Part shown: positions 24,964 through 34,007 of the stretch, piece by piece | Layout of the letters: each line of letters begins with the position of its first letter | Position numbering within the stretch: the first letter of the stretch is position 1 | From: Roseburia sp. | Lineage (GTDB): Bacteria; Bacillota; Clostridia; Lachnospirales; Lachnospiraceae | Direction: 5' to 3' | Length of the DNA: 64,000 nucleotides | Assembly: GCA_019421345.1 (NCBI GenBank) | Contig: JAHZFL010000006.1 | Location: 67,046 to 131,045 of the forward strand | The notes under the pieces: model-generated | Databases searched by the model: none | Seen by the model: only the letters and a program-made list of their open reading frames with translations | Told to the model about the DNA's origin: nothing | Made by a program: the position numbers and the translations under genes

Positions 24964-26733
24964 ATGGCAAATGGTTTTGGAAGTCTGTATGTCGGAGCTT
25001 CCGGCTTACAGAATAGCCAGAATGCATTAAATACGACTGCGAACAATCTGGCAAACGTAGATACAAAAGGGTATGTCAGACAGCAGGTCTTATTTGCAGA
25101 TCGGGATTATATTACCTTTAATACGACGGCGGCGATCAGCAAACAGCAGTCGGGACTCGGCGTTCAGATCGCAGACGTCGTGCATTCCAGAGACTTCTTT
25201 CTGGATCGCGCGTATCGTACGTCGGCAGGACGGCAGGCGTATTACCAGGCGACCTATGACACGGCGTTAGAGGTAGAGACCTATTTTCAGGAATTGGAGG
25301 GGCAGACCTTCCAGAGTTCCATGGAAGATTTCTGGGTATCGTTTCAGGAGCTTTCCAAAGCGCCGGGCGACAGTGTCAATCAAAATCTTGTGATCCAGAA
25401 GGCGCAGTTGTTCCTGCAGAGGGCGGGAAGTGTATACGATGGTTTGAAAGACTATCAGCATAATATCAATACACAAATATCGGATCATATTGACAGAGTC
25501 AACGAGCTTGGCAAGACGATTCACGAGCTGAACCTTGAGATCCAGAAGGTGGAATCGGGCGGTCTGGAAACTGCCATGACACTGCGTGATGCCAGAGACC
25601 TTGCGCTTGACGAATTGTCCTCTCTCGTGGAAGTCGAATATCATGAGACAGACAATGGAAGTGTTAAGGTCAGCGTAGAGGGCGTAGAGTTTGTGGATGA
25701 GATCACCTATCATCCGGTCGAGAAAAAGTACGATGAGATCACTGGTTTTATCACACCTTATTGGGGGTATCTCTCTGATGCGGATCGCGGAAAGTATGTC
25801 GATGTCTTTGAGTTTAAGACAGAGATTTCCACTGAGAACGAGAACGACATGGGCAAGCTGAAGGCTCTGGTTCTCTCCCGCGGCGATCATGTGGCGAACT
25901 ATACAGATGTTGCCGGTATGGATAAGGAGACGTTCAACAAGACAACGGGAATGTCGATCATGCTTTCGGCACAGGCGGAGCTGGATCAGCTCATACACGG
26001 CGTTGTCACGGCGTTGAATGATCTGCTGAGCCCGACGGTTGCGGCTGGGAAAAAGATTGGGGAACTCGGTGGCGCCGGTGCAACCACTCTACAGGTTAAG
26101 CTTCCCGACGGAACGATGAAGACGATTGACGCTAATACGAAGATTTTGGATACAGACAACTGTGCTGTCGGCAGTGACAAGAAGCTCCCGCCGCAGGAGC
26201 TGTTTGTGCGTGTCGGAACAGAGCGATATACAGAAGCGACCTATACAGATAAGGCAGGTAAGACGCATAAGATTTATATTTATAATGAGGAAGACCCGAC
26301 AGACCCGTCCAAGCAATACACGATTGACAGCTTAAAGGTCAATGAGAAGCTGATCGAGCAGGAGAACTTGCTGCCGCATTTGATGCAGAAAGATGGCAAG
26401 GTTGATTATGAGCTTGGGAAAAAGCTTGCCGCTGTATGGGATAAGGAGCTGCTTGTCCTGAATCCGAACGATACGAAGCCTTGCAGCTTTAAGGATTATT
26501 ATGGTGCAATGGCAGGCGAGATGGCAACGATCGCAAACGTTTATGGGGCTACGGCATCCAGTCTGGAAGGAACAGTTTCGGCTGTCAATAATCAGAGACA
26601 GCAGGTGATCGGTGTTTCGTCCGACGAGGAATTGACCTACATGATCAAATTCCAGAATGCTTACAATGCGTCCAGTCGGTTCATTAATGTCGTGGATGAA
26701 ATGATCGAGCATTTGATTACGAAATTAGGATAA
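24964..26733 (+). CDS. flgK: Flagellar hook-associated protein 1, FlgK (first copy)
   Basis: Hook-filament junction protein, 589 aa, exported by the flagellar type III apparatus. The N-terminal rod-type motif is GASGLQNSQNALNTTANNLANVDTKGYVRQQ (from residue 9) and the C-terminus ends in the D0/D1 helix with YMIKFQNAYNASSRFI. The variable middle (about 200-480) forms the outer domains. AAGGAGGAAAA precedes the ATG. A second full-length FlgK-like gene follows 16 bases later, so both junction layers or two alternative junction proteins are made from one operon. Which copy is the functional FlgK cannot be told. Confidence 0.9.
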   Translation: MANGFGSLYVGASGLQNSQNALNTTANNLANVDTKGYVRQQVLFADRDYITFNTTAAISKQQSGLGVQIADVVHSRDFFLDRAYRTSAGRQAYYQATYDTALEVETYFQELEGQTFQSSMEDFWVSFQELSKAPGDSVNQNLVIQKAQLFLQRAGSVYDGLKDYQHNINTQISDHIDRVNELGKTIHELNLEIQKVESGGLETAMTLRDARDLALDELSSLVEVEYHETDNGSVKVSVEGVEFVDEITYHPVEKKYDEITGFITPYWGYLSDADRGKYVDVFEFKTEISTENENDMGKLKALVLSRGDHVANYTDVAGMDKETFNKTTGMSIMLSAQAELDQLIHGVVTALNDLLSPTVAAGKKIGELGGAGATTLQVKLPDGTMKTIDANTKILDTDNCAVGSDKKLPPQELFVRVGTERYTEATYTDKAGKTHKIYIYNEEDPTDPSKQYTIDSLKVNEKLIEQENLLPHLMQKDGKVDYELGKKLAAVWDKELLVLNPNDTKPCSFKDYYGAMAGEMATIANVYGATASSLEGTVSAVNNQRQQVIGVSSDEELTYMIKFQNAYNASSRFINVVDEMIEHLITKLG

Positions 26734-26749
26734 GGAAAGAGGTATTACT

Positions 26750-28591
26750 ATGCCATCTACATTTTTTGGATTAAATATTGCATCGTCGGGCATGAGCGCC
26801 TATCAGGTGGCGTTAAATACGACGGCGAATAACATATCAAATCTGCGTACGCCGGGCTACACGAGGCAGCAGGCGAACCGCGTGGCGTCGGATGCGCTCC
26901 GCGTACATGCAAAATACGGAAGTGTCGGTACGGGAGTGACGACAGTTTCGATCAAGCAGGTGCGGAACTTTTACTTTGATACGAAATACTGGCAGAATCA
27001 GTCTTCGGTCGGTCTTTTTGATACAAGACTTGGATATTTGTCACAGATTGAGGATTATTTTATTGATGATGCATCATCCAAAGGCTTTTCAACCATACTG
27101 AATACAATGTTTAATGATTTGGATACCTTAAAAAGCCATGCATCGGATATAGATGTTCGTAAGCAGTTCATTGGAAGCTCTCAGAATCTTGCGACATATT
27201 TTAATAGTCTGTCAACGGGATTAAGCTCCCTGCAGACGACCACGAATGAGGAGATCAAGGCAACGGTCATGAATATCAATGCGATCGCGGAAAAGATCGC
27301 AACCTTAAATGATCAGATCAATACGCTTGAGATACAGGGCGGTTATGCGAATGAGCTGCGAGACCAGAGAGCGCTTTTGATCGATGAGCTTTCGGCAATC
27401 GTACCGACTGAGGTTGAGGAGATCCCTGTCAGAAATTCTAACGATCCTGATATGCCGTTGGGCGCTAACTATTATACGGTAAAAATTGGCGGACAGGTGC
27501 TCGTCAGCACGAAAGACTACAATCAGTTGCAGTGTGTCGCGCGTGAGGAAAAGGTCAACCAGTCGGATATCGAGGGACTTTACGATATTAAGTGGGAAAA
27601 GACAGGCAATACCTTTAATGCAGGCGCGAGCTCCATGTCAGGCTCTCTCAAGGCGTTATTTGATATCCGGGACGGAAACAACGGGGAGAACTTCAAGGGT
27701 ACAACGGATGTAGTGGATGGAACTCATATTAAGGTGACGAATCCTTCGATCACATCGATCGAGGCGTTGACGCTTCCCGAAAGCGGGATGCTTACCATTA
27801 ACGGAAAGCAATACAGCTATTCGAGTTTTAGTTTTGAGCAGGATAAGGACGGAAATATTACATCTTATACGTTTGAACTGAAAGAAACCTTAAGCGTGCA
27901 GGAGCAGGGCAAGGTAGACGGCAGAACGGCTTCTGTCGGAACATCTGTTGATTCTATGGGTATTCCGTACTATATGGCGCAGATGAACCAGTTTCTGCGC
28001 AGCTTTGCAAAGGCATATAATGACATTCATCATACCGGTGAGGACTTGGATGGCAATAAGACAGATAATTACGCATTCTTTACGGGAAAAGACCCTGTGA
28101 CAGGTAAGGAATATCTCTTTAACGGAGGGGCAAATGGAAAGCCGGGGACGACAGCCTCTAAAGATGACAGTTATTATAAGCTGACAGCATCGAATATCTG
28201 TGTGTCTGACATTTGCAAGGATGATCCTAAAAAGCTGTCCACAACGACAGATATTAATGGAACCGGTGGTCCTGATGCTTATGAGCTGGTTGAAAAGCTT
28301 GCGAAGCTAAAGAGTGATGTGAAGCTTTATCGCGGAGGTACGGCAGACGGCTTTTTAAAGTGTATGATTTCCGATATTTCCATTGATACACAAGAGAGCG
28401 AGATATTTGCAAAGAATTTCCAGAATATTGGAAAAACGATTGAAAATCAGCGTGCCTCTGTCTCCGGTGTAGATGAGGATGAGGAGGCATTGGATCTGAT
28501 CAAGTTCCAGAACGCTTACAATTTATCATCGAAAATGGTTTCTGTCATGTCTGAGATTTATGACAGGCTGATCCTGCAGACAGGTGTATAG
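26750..28591 (+). CDS. FlgK-like hook-associated protein (second copy)
   Basis: Second junction-type protein, 613 aa. The N-terminal motif GLNIASSGMSAYQVALNTTANNISN and TPGYTRQQ, and the C-terminal DLIKFQNAYNLSSKMVSVMSEIYDRLI, are FlgK-type. Similarity to the upstream copy is limited to the terminal helices and differs in the middle, so this is an old paralogue rather than a recent duplicate. The start is ATG 26750 behind GGAAAGAGG. It is followed by flgL 10 bases later. The two copies may stack as consecutive rings, or one may serve a filament type; neither is shown by sequence. Confidence 0.86.
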   Translation: MPSTFFGLNIASSGMSAYQVALNTTANNISNLRTPGYTRQQANRVASDALRVHAKYGSVGTGVTTVSIKQVRNFYFDTKYWQNQSSVGLFDTRLGYLSQIEDYFIDDASSKGFSTILNTMFNDLDTLKSHASDIDVRKQFIGSSQNLATYFNSLSTGLSSLQTTTNEEIKATVMNINAIAEKIATLNDQINTLEIQGGYANELRDQRALLIDELSAIVPTEVEEIPVRNSNDPDMPLGANYYTVKIGGQVLVSTKDYNQLQCVAREEKVNQSDIEGLYDIKWEKTGNTFNAGASSMSGSLKALFDIRDGNNGENFKGTTDVVDGTHIKVTNPSITSIEALTLPESGMLTINGKQYSYSSFSFEQDKDGNITSYTFELKETLSVQEQGKVDGRTASVGTSVDSMGIPYYMAQMNQFLRSFAKAYNDIHHTGEDLDGNKTDNYAFFTGKDPVTGKEYLFNGGANGKPGTTASKDDSYYKLTASNICVSDICKDDPKKLSTTTDINGTGGPDAYELVEKLAKLKSDVKLYRGGTADGFLKCMISDISIDTQESEIFAKNFQNIGKTIENQRASVSGVDEDEEALDLIKFQNAYNLSSKMVSVMSEIYDRLILQTGV

Positions 28592-28601
28592 GAGGAGAAC
28601 A

Positions 28602-30164
28602 ATGCGTATCACAAATAACATGATGTTAAATAATTCCATGAACAATATCAATGGAAATAAAATAAATGTCAACAATATGAATAATCAGATGTCTTCTCAG
28701 AAGAAGATCCAAAGACCTTCGGAGAATCCGGTCATCGCAATCCGTTCCCTGCGTCTGCGCAGTGATTTGAGTGAGATTGATCAGTATTATGAGAATAATA
28801 TTCCTGATGCGGAGTCATGGCTCGATGTTACCGGAACAGCGATCAAAAATATGAATTCGATCCTTACCGACATCAGAGAGCTTTGCATCCGCGGTGCACA
28901 GGATTCCCTGACCGCAGACGACCGCAATACGATTTTGACACAGCTTGAGAAGCTGCGCGATCAGGTTTATGCGGAGGGAAATGCAGAATATGCAGGACGT
29001 ACCGTATTTACCGGCTACCATACAGATAAGAAGCTGACCTTTACGGAAAATGAGAAGAATACTTCCTATGATATTACACAGTCGTTTGGCTTTGGAAATA
29101 TTGAGGAGCATCGCTATTACAGTGGTGATGTAAAGGTTCCGGCGACAAAGGATGAAGTCAATAAAAATCAGATTCAGGACCCGAAGGAAGCGACGTTTGA
29201 CAGAATTCGCTTCGGCTATGATGGGATTAAAGGAATCAAGGATAAAAATAATCAAGATCTGACTAATAATAATCAGCAAGGTACTATTGAATATACAAAG
29301 GCAGATGGCACTAAGCAGGATGTGAAGGTTACTGTCTACGATACCTTTGAGGACTGGGCAAAGGCAAACGGTGGCGAGTACAAGATCGAGGAAAAGCCCA
29401 ATGAGCAAAACGCAGTCTTGATTAAAGAGTCGGGCGAGATGATCCTCGGTAAAAATGCTTCCGATGAAATGCGCAAGGGTAAGGCGACTTTGAATGTCGA
29501 TTACACAAAGACAGGGTTTGATAAAGGCGAACTCCGTCCGGAGTATTATTATAACTGTACGAATAAAACAGACCCTCAAAAGCCGATTGAGTATGTGAAG
29601 TATGACAAGAACGGTAAGGAGGTAGAGCAGAATATCGATTATATCGTATCTGCGGGTCAGTCGCTGACAGTGAATACGGCTGCCTCCGATGTGTTCGATT
29701 CCTCCCTGTACAGGGATATTGATGAGATGATCGAGGCGGTGCGCGGTGCGCAGGAAGCTAATGATAAGGTCACAAAGATCAAGGATATGATGAAGCAGGA
29801 GCAATATGCCGATAAGGATTCGCAGGAAAGACTGGGAAAGTGGTTAGAGGCAGCCGAGAAGGAATGCAGCTATGCAGAGGATAATATGCAGAAGCTTTAT
29901 AACAGCTACATCGGACACTGCGATAAATATCTGCAAAAGGTGAATCTTGCCAATACAGATCTGGGAAGCAAGGGACAGAGTCTGGAGCTGACAAAGAGTC
30001 GTATGTCAAGTCAGCAGACAACGGTAGAAACCTTAACCTCCAGAAATGAAAACAGGGATCTTTCCGATATTATCATTGACTATACGGCCGCATACGGCGC
30101 CTATGAGGCGTCTCTTCAGGCGGCAGCCAAGGTAAATCAGAATACATTGCTGAATTTTATTTAA
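28602..30164 (+). CDS. flgL: Flagellar hook-associated protein 3, FlgL, long form
   Basis: Junction protein between FlgK and filament, 520 aa against about 300 in well-studied species. The N-terminal D0/D1 region is recognisable (MRITNNMMLNNSMNNIN, then QRPSENPVIAIRSLRLRSDL and RTVFTGYHTDKKLTF). The flagellin-like C-terminal helix contains TLTSRNENRDLSDIIIDYTAAYGAYEASLQAAA. The extra length is a polar insertion of roughly residues 150-400, presumably a surface-exposed domain. ATG 28602 follows GGAGGAGAAC; the in-frame ATG at 28584 overlaps the previous gene. Confidence 0.88.
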   Translation: MRITNNMMLNNSMNNINGNKINVNNMNNQMSSQKKIQRPSENPVIAIRSLRLRSDLSEIDQYYENNIPDAESWLDVTGTAIKNMNSILTDIRELCIRGAQDSLTADDRNTILTQLEKLRDQVYAEGNAEYAGRTVFTGYHTDKKLTFTENEKNTSYDITQSFGFGNIEEHRYYSGDVKVPATKDEVNKNQIQDPKEATFDRIRFGYDGIKGIKDKNNQDLTNNNQQGTIEYTKADGTKQDVKVTVYDTFEDWAKANGGEYKIEEKPNEQNAVLIKESGEMILGKNASDEMRKGKATLNVDYTKTGFDKGELRPEYYYNCTNKTDPQKPIEYVKYDKNGKEVEQNIDYIVSAGQSLTVNTAASDVFDSSLYRDIDEMIEAVRGAQEANDKVTKIKDMMKQEQYADKDSQERLGKWLEAAEKECSYAEDNMQKLYNSYIGHCDKYLQKVNLANTDLGSKGQSLELTKSRMSSQQTTVETLTSRNENRDLSDIIIDYTAAYGAYEASLQAAAKVNQNTLLNFI

Positions 30165-30176
30165 GGAGAAGGTCAG

Positions 30177-30635
30177 ATGAAAGCAGATACCAGACTTTTT
30201 GGTGAGATAGACATTACGGAGGATAAGATCATCACGTTGGAGAACGGGATGATCGGACTGCCGGAATATCAGACATTTGCCCTCATTTTTGATGAGGCTT
30301 CAGAGAAGAAGGCTTCTGTTATGTGGCTTCAGTCAATGGACGACCCCCAGACGGCATTCCCTGTGATGCAGCCGAACCTGGTAAAAGAGGATTATAATCC
30401 GACTGTAAACGAGGAAATGCTCTCGCCGCTTGGTACGCTGACAGACGAGAATACATATGTATTGGTGACATTGACCGCGCGGCCGGACATAACGCAGACG
30501 TCTGTCAACCTGAAAGCGCCGATCATCATCAATACAGACACCAAAAAGGGCTGCCAGATCATCATTGACGGAGATTATCCGGTCAAATACAGAATCTATG
30601 AGGCGGCAAAGGGAAAAAAGAAAGCGGAGGTCTGA
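30177..30635 (+). CDS. fliW: Flagellar assembly factor FliW
   Basis: Protein of 152 aa that binds free flagellin and, when released, binds and inactivates CsrA. Family features include a beta-barrel start (MKADTRLFGEIDITEDKIITLENGMIG) with the GLPE motif and the DDPQTAFPVMQP segment. AAGGAGAAGGTC precedes the ATG. Its stop is three bases before csrA, the usual fliW-csrA coupling in Firmicutes, and the flagellin target gene lies 3.4 kb downstream. Confidence 0.95.
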   Translation: MKADTRLFGEIDITEDKIITLENGMIGLPEYQTFALIFDEASEKKASVMWLQSMDDPQTAFPVMQPNLVKEDYNPTVNEEMLSPLGTLTDENTYVLVTLTARPDITQTSVNLKAPIIINTDTKKGCQIIIDGDYPVKYRIYEAAKGKKKAEV

Positions 30636-30638
30636 CAG

Positions 30639-30854
30639 ATGCTGGCACTGACAAGAAAAAAAGGCGAATCTCTGGTCATCAATCATAACATTGAGATTAC
30701 GCTGCTTGAGATTCGGGGAGATCAGGTGAAAATCGGAATCACGGCGCCAAAGGAGGTGCCGGTTTACCGTAAGGAGGTCTATATTCAGATTGAGGAGGAA
30801 AACAAGGCGGCTCTGAATGCGGAGGCAGTGGAGGCGCTTAAGAATCTTTTCTGA
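30639..30854 (+). CDS. csrA: Carbon storage/translational regulator CsrA
   Basis: Dimeric RNA-binding repressor, 71 aa, that blocks flagellin translation by binding GGA motifs near the ribosome site. It starts MLALTRKKGESLVINHNIEITLLEI and contains APKEVPVYRKEVYIQI, both standard; the RNA-contact residues L4/R6 and the R near position 44 are present. It is translationally coupled to fliW. Its probable target site is visible in the flagellin leader at 33965-33998. Confidence 0.97.
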   Translation: MLALTRKKGESLVINHNIEITLLEIRGDQVKIGITAPKEVPVYRKEVYIQIEEENKAALNAEAVEALKNLF

Positions 30855-30861
30855 AAACGGT

Positions 30862-30888
30862 TAATAAAAGAGCGGGTTTCGCCGATAT
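30862..30888 (+). promoter_or_regulatory. Sigma-28 promoter before flaG
   Basis: TAAT (30862-30865), 15 bases, GCCGATAT (30881-30888). It starts eight bases after the csrA stop and would drive flaG-fliD-fliS-fliT-like independently of the flgM operon. Confidence 0.75.
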
Positions 30889-30943
30889 ATGACATAGAAA
30901 AGATGACGCTCAAATATCAAATATCACACGGAGGTGGTAAGCA

Positions 30944-31321
30944 ATGGGAATTGAAAAAGTAGCAGGAAGCAGCGCGGTGTCGTATCAGGGAAGTGCGGCA
31001 GCGCCGATAACAGAAGCGCCGGCACAGGCGGGAGTAGAAGCGCCAAAGCCGGTTGCCGATGCAGGCACAGAGGATGCGGGAAGACGTGCAGAGGAATTGA
31101 TGAATCATAAGCAGCTTAAGAATGCAGTGAGTGATTTAAACAAGCAGCTCAAAAATACGGAGGCTGTTTTTGGGGTTCATGACAAGACAAATCGCATCAC
31201 CATTAAGATTGTTGACAGGACAACAAAAGAGGTGCTCAAAGAGTATCCGCCGGAGCAGACGTTGGATATTATTGCAAAGGTCTGGGAGATTGCGGGACTC
31301 CTTGTGGATAAGAAACTATAA
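30944..31321 (+). CDS. flaG: FlaG family flagellar protein
   Basis: Small protein of 125 aa linked to filament length control. The N-terminal 45 residues are Ala/Pro-rich and disordered. The C-terminal part has the FlaG pattern: helix LKNAVSDLNKQLKNTEAVFGVHDKTNRITIKIVDRTTKEVLKEYPPEQTLDIIAK. The position just before fliD supports the call. GGAGGTGG precedes the ATG. Confidence 0.9.
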   Translation: MGIEKVAGSSAVSYQGSAAAPITEAPAQAGVEAPKPVADAGTEDAGRRAEELMNHKQLKNAVSDLNKQLKNTEAVFGVHDKTNRITIKIVDRTTKEVLKEYPPEQTLDIIAKVWEIAGLLVDKKL

Positions 31322-31357
31322 GCGCGTTTACAAAAGTAGGAAAGGAAGGAATAACAT

Positions 31358-32851
31358 ATGCCAATTCGTATTACAGGATTAAATTCAGGTCTGGATACCG
31401 AAGCGATCATATCGGCGCTGGTATCTTCGTATGACTACAAAACCGAGAAGTATAAGAAAGCACAGACAAAGCTTTCTTGGAAGCAGGAGAAGTGGAAAGA
31501 CTTAAATTCAAAGATTTACAGCTTCTATAATGCAGTCGGAAATCTGCGTTTTGGTAATGCGTATGACTTAAAGACAACTACCAGTTCCGACAGCAGTAAG
31601 GTGACAGTCAGTGCCGGAAGCAATGCGCCGAACGGTACGCAGAAGCTGAATGTGCTTCAGGTTGCACAGGCAAGCTCCATGACGGGTGGAACGCTTCCTC
31701 TGGTTAGTGGCAAACCGGTAACGGGTGGTACAAAGCTGTCGGAGATGGGCTATAGTGACGGAGATGCTAAGATAAATGTAACCGTGGGTGGTAAGGTAAA
31801 AGAGATTACAGTAACGGGTGACACAACAGTCGATGAGTTTGTGGGTAAGTTAAAAGATGTAGGTCTTAATGTCAACTTTGACGAAAAAAACCAGCGTATT
31901 TTTGTAAATGCAAAAGAGACCGGAAGCGCAGGCGATTTTGAGATAAAGAGTGCAGATGGAAAAAAGGCTTTGGAGATATTAGGGCTTAGTAATACAAAAG
32001 CTACGAAGGTGAAAGGGCAGGATGCCGAGATTAAGCTGAATGGCGTGAAATATACCGGTTCATCGAATTCATTTTCTATCAATGGATTAAATCTTACCGT
32101 ACAGGGTGTGACCGGTGAAGGAGATGATAAGGCAGTTACGATCACGACGAATACAGATACACAGGGAATTTACGATAAGGTGAAGGATTTCCTGACTCAG
32201 TACAATTTGCTGATCAACGAGATGACATCGCTTTTCAATGCGCCTACGGCAAAGGGATATGAGCCGTTATCAGATGACGAGAAGAAAGAAATGTCTGAGA
32301 AAGAGGTGGAGCTGTGGGAGCAGAAGATCAAGGATTCCCTGTTGCGCCGCGACGACAGCCTGGAGAGCGTGCTTAGCGCTATGACAGCCTCCATGAGTCA
32401 GGGGGTTGAGATTGACGGTAAGAAGTATTATCTGTCCAGCTTTGGCATCAATACGATGAGTTATCTGAATGCACCTGCCAATCAGCAGAATGCGTACCAC
32501 ATTGACGGCGATTTAGATGATGCTACATCAGCCGGAAAGCCGGATAAGCTGATGGCGGCGATCAACTCTGATCCAGATAAGGTCATAGGATTTATGCAGA
32601 AAATGGCGGAAAATTTGTACAACGCCATTGATGAGAAGATGAAGTCCACGAGCTTAAGAAGTGCTTATACGGTCTATAATGATAAAGAGATGGCTTCGGA
32701 GTACAGTGATTATACAAACATCATTAAAAAGTGGGAGGAGCGTCTGCAAAGGCAGGAGGATTATTATTACAAGAAGTTTGCGGCAATGGAAACGGCATTG
32801 TCGAAGATCAACAGTCAGGCAGGAGCTTTTGGAAACATGCTTGGGGGCTGA
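31358..32851 (+). CDS. fliD: Flagellar filament cap protein FliD
   Basis: Cap that guides flagellin polymerisation at the filament tip, 497 aa. The N-terminal motif RITGLNSGLDTEAIISALV is diagnostic. DLKTTTSSDSSKVTVSAG and later DFLTQYNLLINEM mark the D2/D3 and FliD C-terminal domain, and the terminal helix ends KINSQAGAFGNMLGG. GGAAAGGAAG precedes the ATG. A distant FliD-like paralogue is found at 50733-52031 on the other strand. Confidence 0.95.
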   Translation: MPIRITGLNSGLDTEAIISALVSSYDYKTEKYKKAQTKLSWKQEKWKDLNSKIYSFYNAVGNLRFGNAYDLKTTTSSDSSKVTVSAGSNAPNGTQKLNVLQVAQASSMTGGTLPLVSGKPVTGGTKLSEMGYSDGDAKINVTVGGKVKEITVTGDTTVDEFVGKLKDVGLNVNFDEKNQRIFVNAKETGSAGDFEIKSADGKKALEILGLSNTKATKVKGQDAEIKLNGVKYTGSSNSFSINGLNLTVQGVTGEGDDKAVTITTNTDTQGIYDKVKDFLTQYNLLINEMTSLFNAPTAKGYEPLSDDEKKEMSEKEVELWEQKIKDSLLRRDDSLESVLSAMTASMSQGVEIDGKKYYLSSFGINTMSYLNAPANQQNAYHIDGDLDDATSAGKPDKLMAAINSDPDKVIGFMQKMAENLYNAIDEKMKSTSLRSAYTVYNDKEMASEYSDYTNIIKKWEERLQRQEDYYYKKFAAMETALSKINSQAGAFGNMLGG

Positions 32852-32869
32852 TAAACACAATATTTGATT

Positions 32870-32907
32870 CTTTAGCACACCTGTGGGGATATGCAGGTGT
32901 GCTAAAG
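32870..32907 (+). terminator. Perfect 14-bp hairpin between fliD and fliS
   Basis: CTTTAGCACACCTG pairs CAGGTGTGCTAAAG around a 10-base loop. No T run follows, so it may act as a message stabiliser or partial attenuator that lowers fliS relative to fliD. Confidence 0.65.
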
Positions 32908-32933
32908 TCGTTGAAAGACATGGAGGATAAAGA

Positions 32934-33317
32934 ATGTTAGCAAATCAGGGATATGCGGCATATGCCAATAATAAAATAATGACGGCGTCACCGGCGGATC
33001 TTACACTTATGCTGTATGAGGGCGCGATTAAGTTCTGCAATCTTGCACTCGATGGGGTTGCAGAAAAGGATATTCCAAAGGCACATAAGAATATTATAAA
33101 GGTGGAGCGCATTATCGAGGAATTTCAAATTACTCTGGATCATAAATATCCCGTTGCAGAGGATTTTGACAATGTGTATTCTTATCTCATGAGGCGTTTG
33201 CGTGAGGCAAATGTGAAGAAGGATCGTGAGATCCTTGAGGAGGTGCTTGGGCATCTGCGTACCATGCGCGATACATGGAAAGAGGTTATGCGGTTGGCAA
33301 AGGCTGAGAAGAATTAA
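32934..33317 (+). CDS. fliS: Flagellin export chaperone FliS
   Basis: Helical chaperone of 127 aa that keeps flagellin monomeric before export. MLANQGYAAYANNKIMTASPADLTLMLYEGAIKFCN is the conserved FliS start, including the Tyr residues near the flagellin groove and the LMLYEGA motif. TGGAGG is located 11 bases before the ATG. In FliW-CsrA organisms FliS helps set the free-flagellin level that FliW senses. Confidence 0.95.
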   Translation: MLANQGYAAYANNKIMTASPADLTLMLYEGAIKFCNLALDGVAEKDIPKAHKNIIKVERIIEEFQITLDHKYPVAEDFDNVYSYLMRRLREANVKKDREILEEVLGHLRTMRDTWKEVMRLAKAEKN

Positions 33318-33338
33318 GAGGGCACTGAAGGAGCATTT

Positions 33339-33818
33339 ATGGAAAAGAATCAATATATTCCGATCATGATTCAGAGCTTAAAGAAGAAAAATCAGATACT
33401 GGATGTCATTATAAGCCTCAATCAACAGCAGGAGGAGGAATTGGAAAATCCAGCGTTAGATCCGGATGATTTTGATCTGACTGTCGAGAAGAAAGCAAAG
33501 CAGATTGAGGAGCTGGAGCGTCTGGATGCCGGATTCGGGGAGCTCTTTGAACGTGTGCGGGAAGAATTAAACGGTAATCGGCAGGCATATTGTGAGGAGA
33601 TTGCCACAATGCAGGAGCAGATCCGCTTGCTGACGGAAAAAAGCGCAGATATCCGGGCGCAGGAGCAGCGGAACAAGGAGTTGATGACCAGGAAGTTTGC
33701 AGCGGTGCGCAAGCAGGTAAAAGAAGTCAGAAAGAGCCAGAAGATTGTTAATCAGTATTACAAAAATATGATGAAAACAGCATACATTGAGCCACAGTTT
33801 ACGGACAAAAAGAAATAA
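33339..33818 (+). CDS. FliT/FlgN-like flagellar chaperone candidate
   Basis: Highly charged helical protein of 159 aa. It starts MEKNQYIPIMIQSLKKKNQILDVIISL and contains long coiled-coil stretches rich in Glu, Gln and Arg, ending in a basic tail (MTRKFAAVRKQVKEVRKSQK). The place directly after fliS and before flagellin is where Firmicutes carry a FliT/FlgN-type chaperone, but there is no motif strict enough to decide. It ends 24 bases before the flagellin sigma-28 promoter. Confidence 0.65.
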   Translation: MEKNQYIPIMIQSLKKKNQILDVIISLNQQQEEELENPALDPDDFDLTVEKKAKQIEELERLDAGFGELFERVREELNGNRQAYCEEIATMQEQIRLLTEKSADIRAQEQRNKELMTRKFAAVRKQVKEVRKSQKIVNQYYKNMMKTAYIEPQFTDKKK

Positions 33819-33842
33819 AAAGAAAAAAATTTATTTTTTCTA

Positions 33843-33869
33843 TAAAGTATCGGACAAACCAGCCGATAT
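33843..33869 (+). promoter_or_regulatory. Sigma-28 promoter of the flagellin gene
   Basis: TAAA (33843-33846), exactly 15 bases, GCCGATAT (33862-33869): the best match to the flagellar consensus in the window, as expected for the most highly expressed gene. The leader to the ATG is about 130 bases. Confidence 0.9.
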
Positions 33870-33964
33870 ATAATACAAGTAAACAAGATTATCATTGTTA
33901 CTTGCGGTTTGCAGCCTGACGGAGCGTACGGCCGGAGACGGCACAGACCGGATCACAGCAAATG

Positions 33965-33998
33965 TTGCAGCATGGATGCTGCAGTAAATTCAAGGAGG
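33965..33998 (+). promoter_or_regulatory. Probable CsrA binding region in the flagellin leader
   Basis: TTGCAGCA (33965-33972) pairs TGCTGCAG (33977-33984), exposing a TGGA loop with GGA at 33974-33976, the classic CsrA hairpin site. A second GGA is the Shine-Dalgarno AAGGAGG (33992-33998), ten bases before the start. Two sites at this spacing match the known bridge mode of CsrA on flagellin messages. Confidence 0.75.
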
Positions 33999-34007
33999 AA
34001 AATTATT

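Noticed and set aside
28815..29804. 329-codon minus-strand frame within flgL
   Set aside because: Repetitive Leu/Ile composition from reversed flagellar coding sequence; no ribosome site or recognisable domain.
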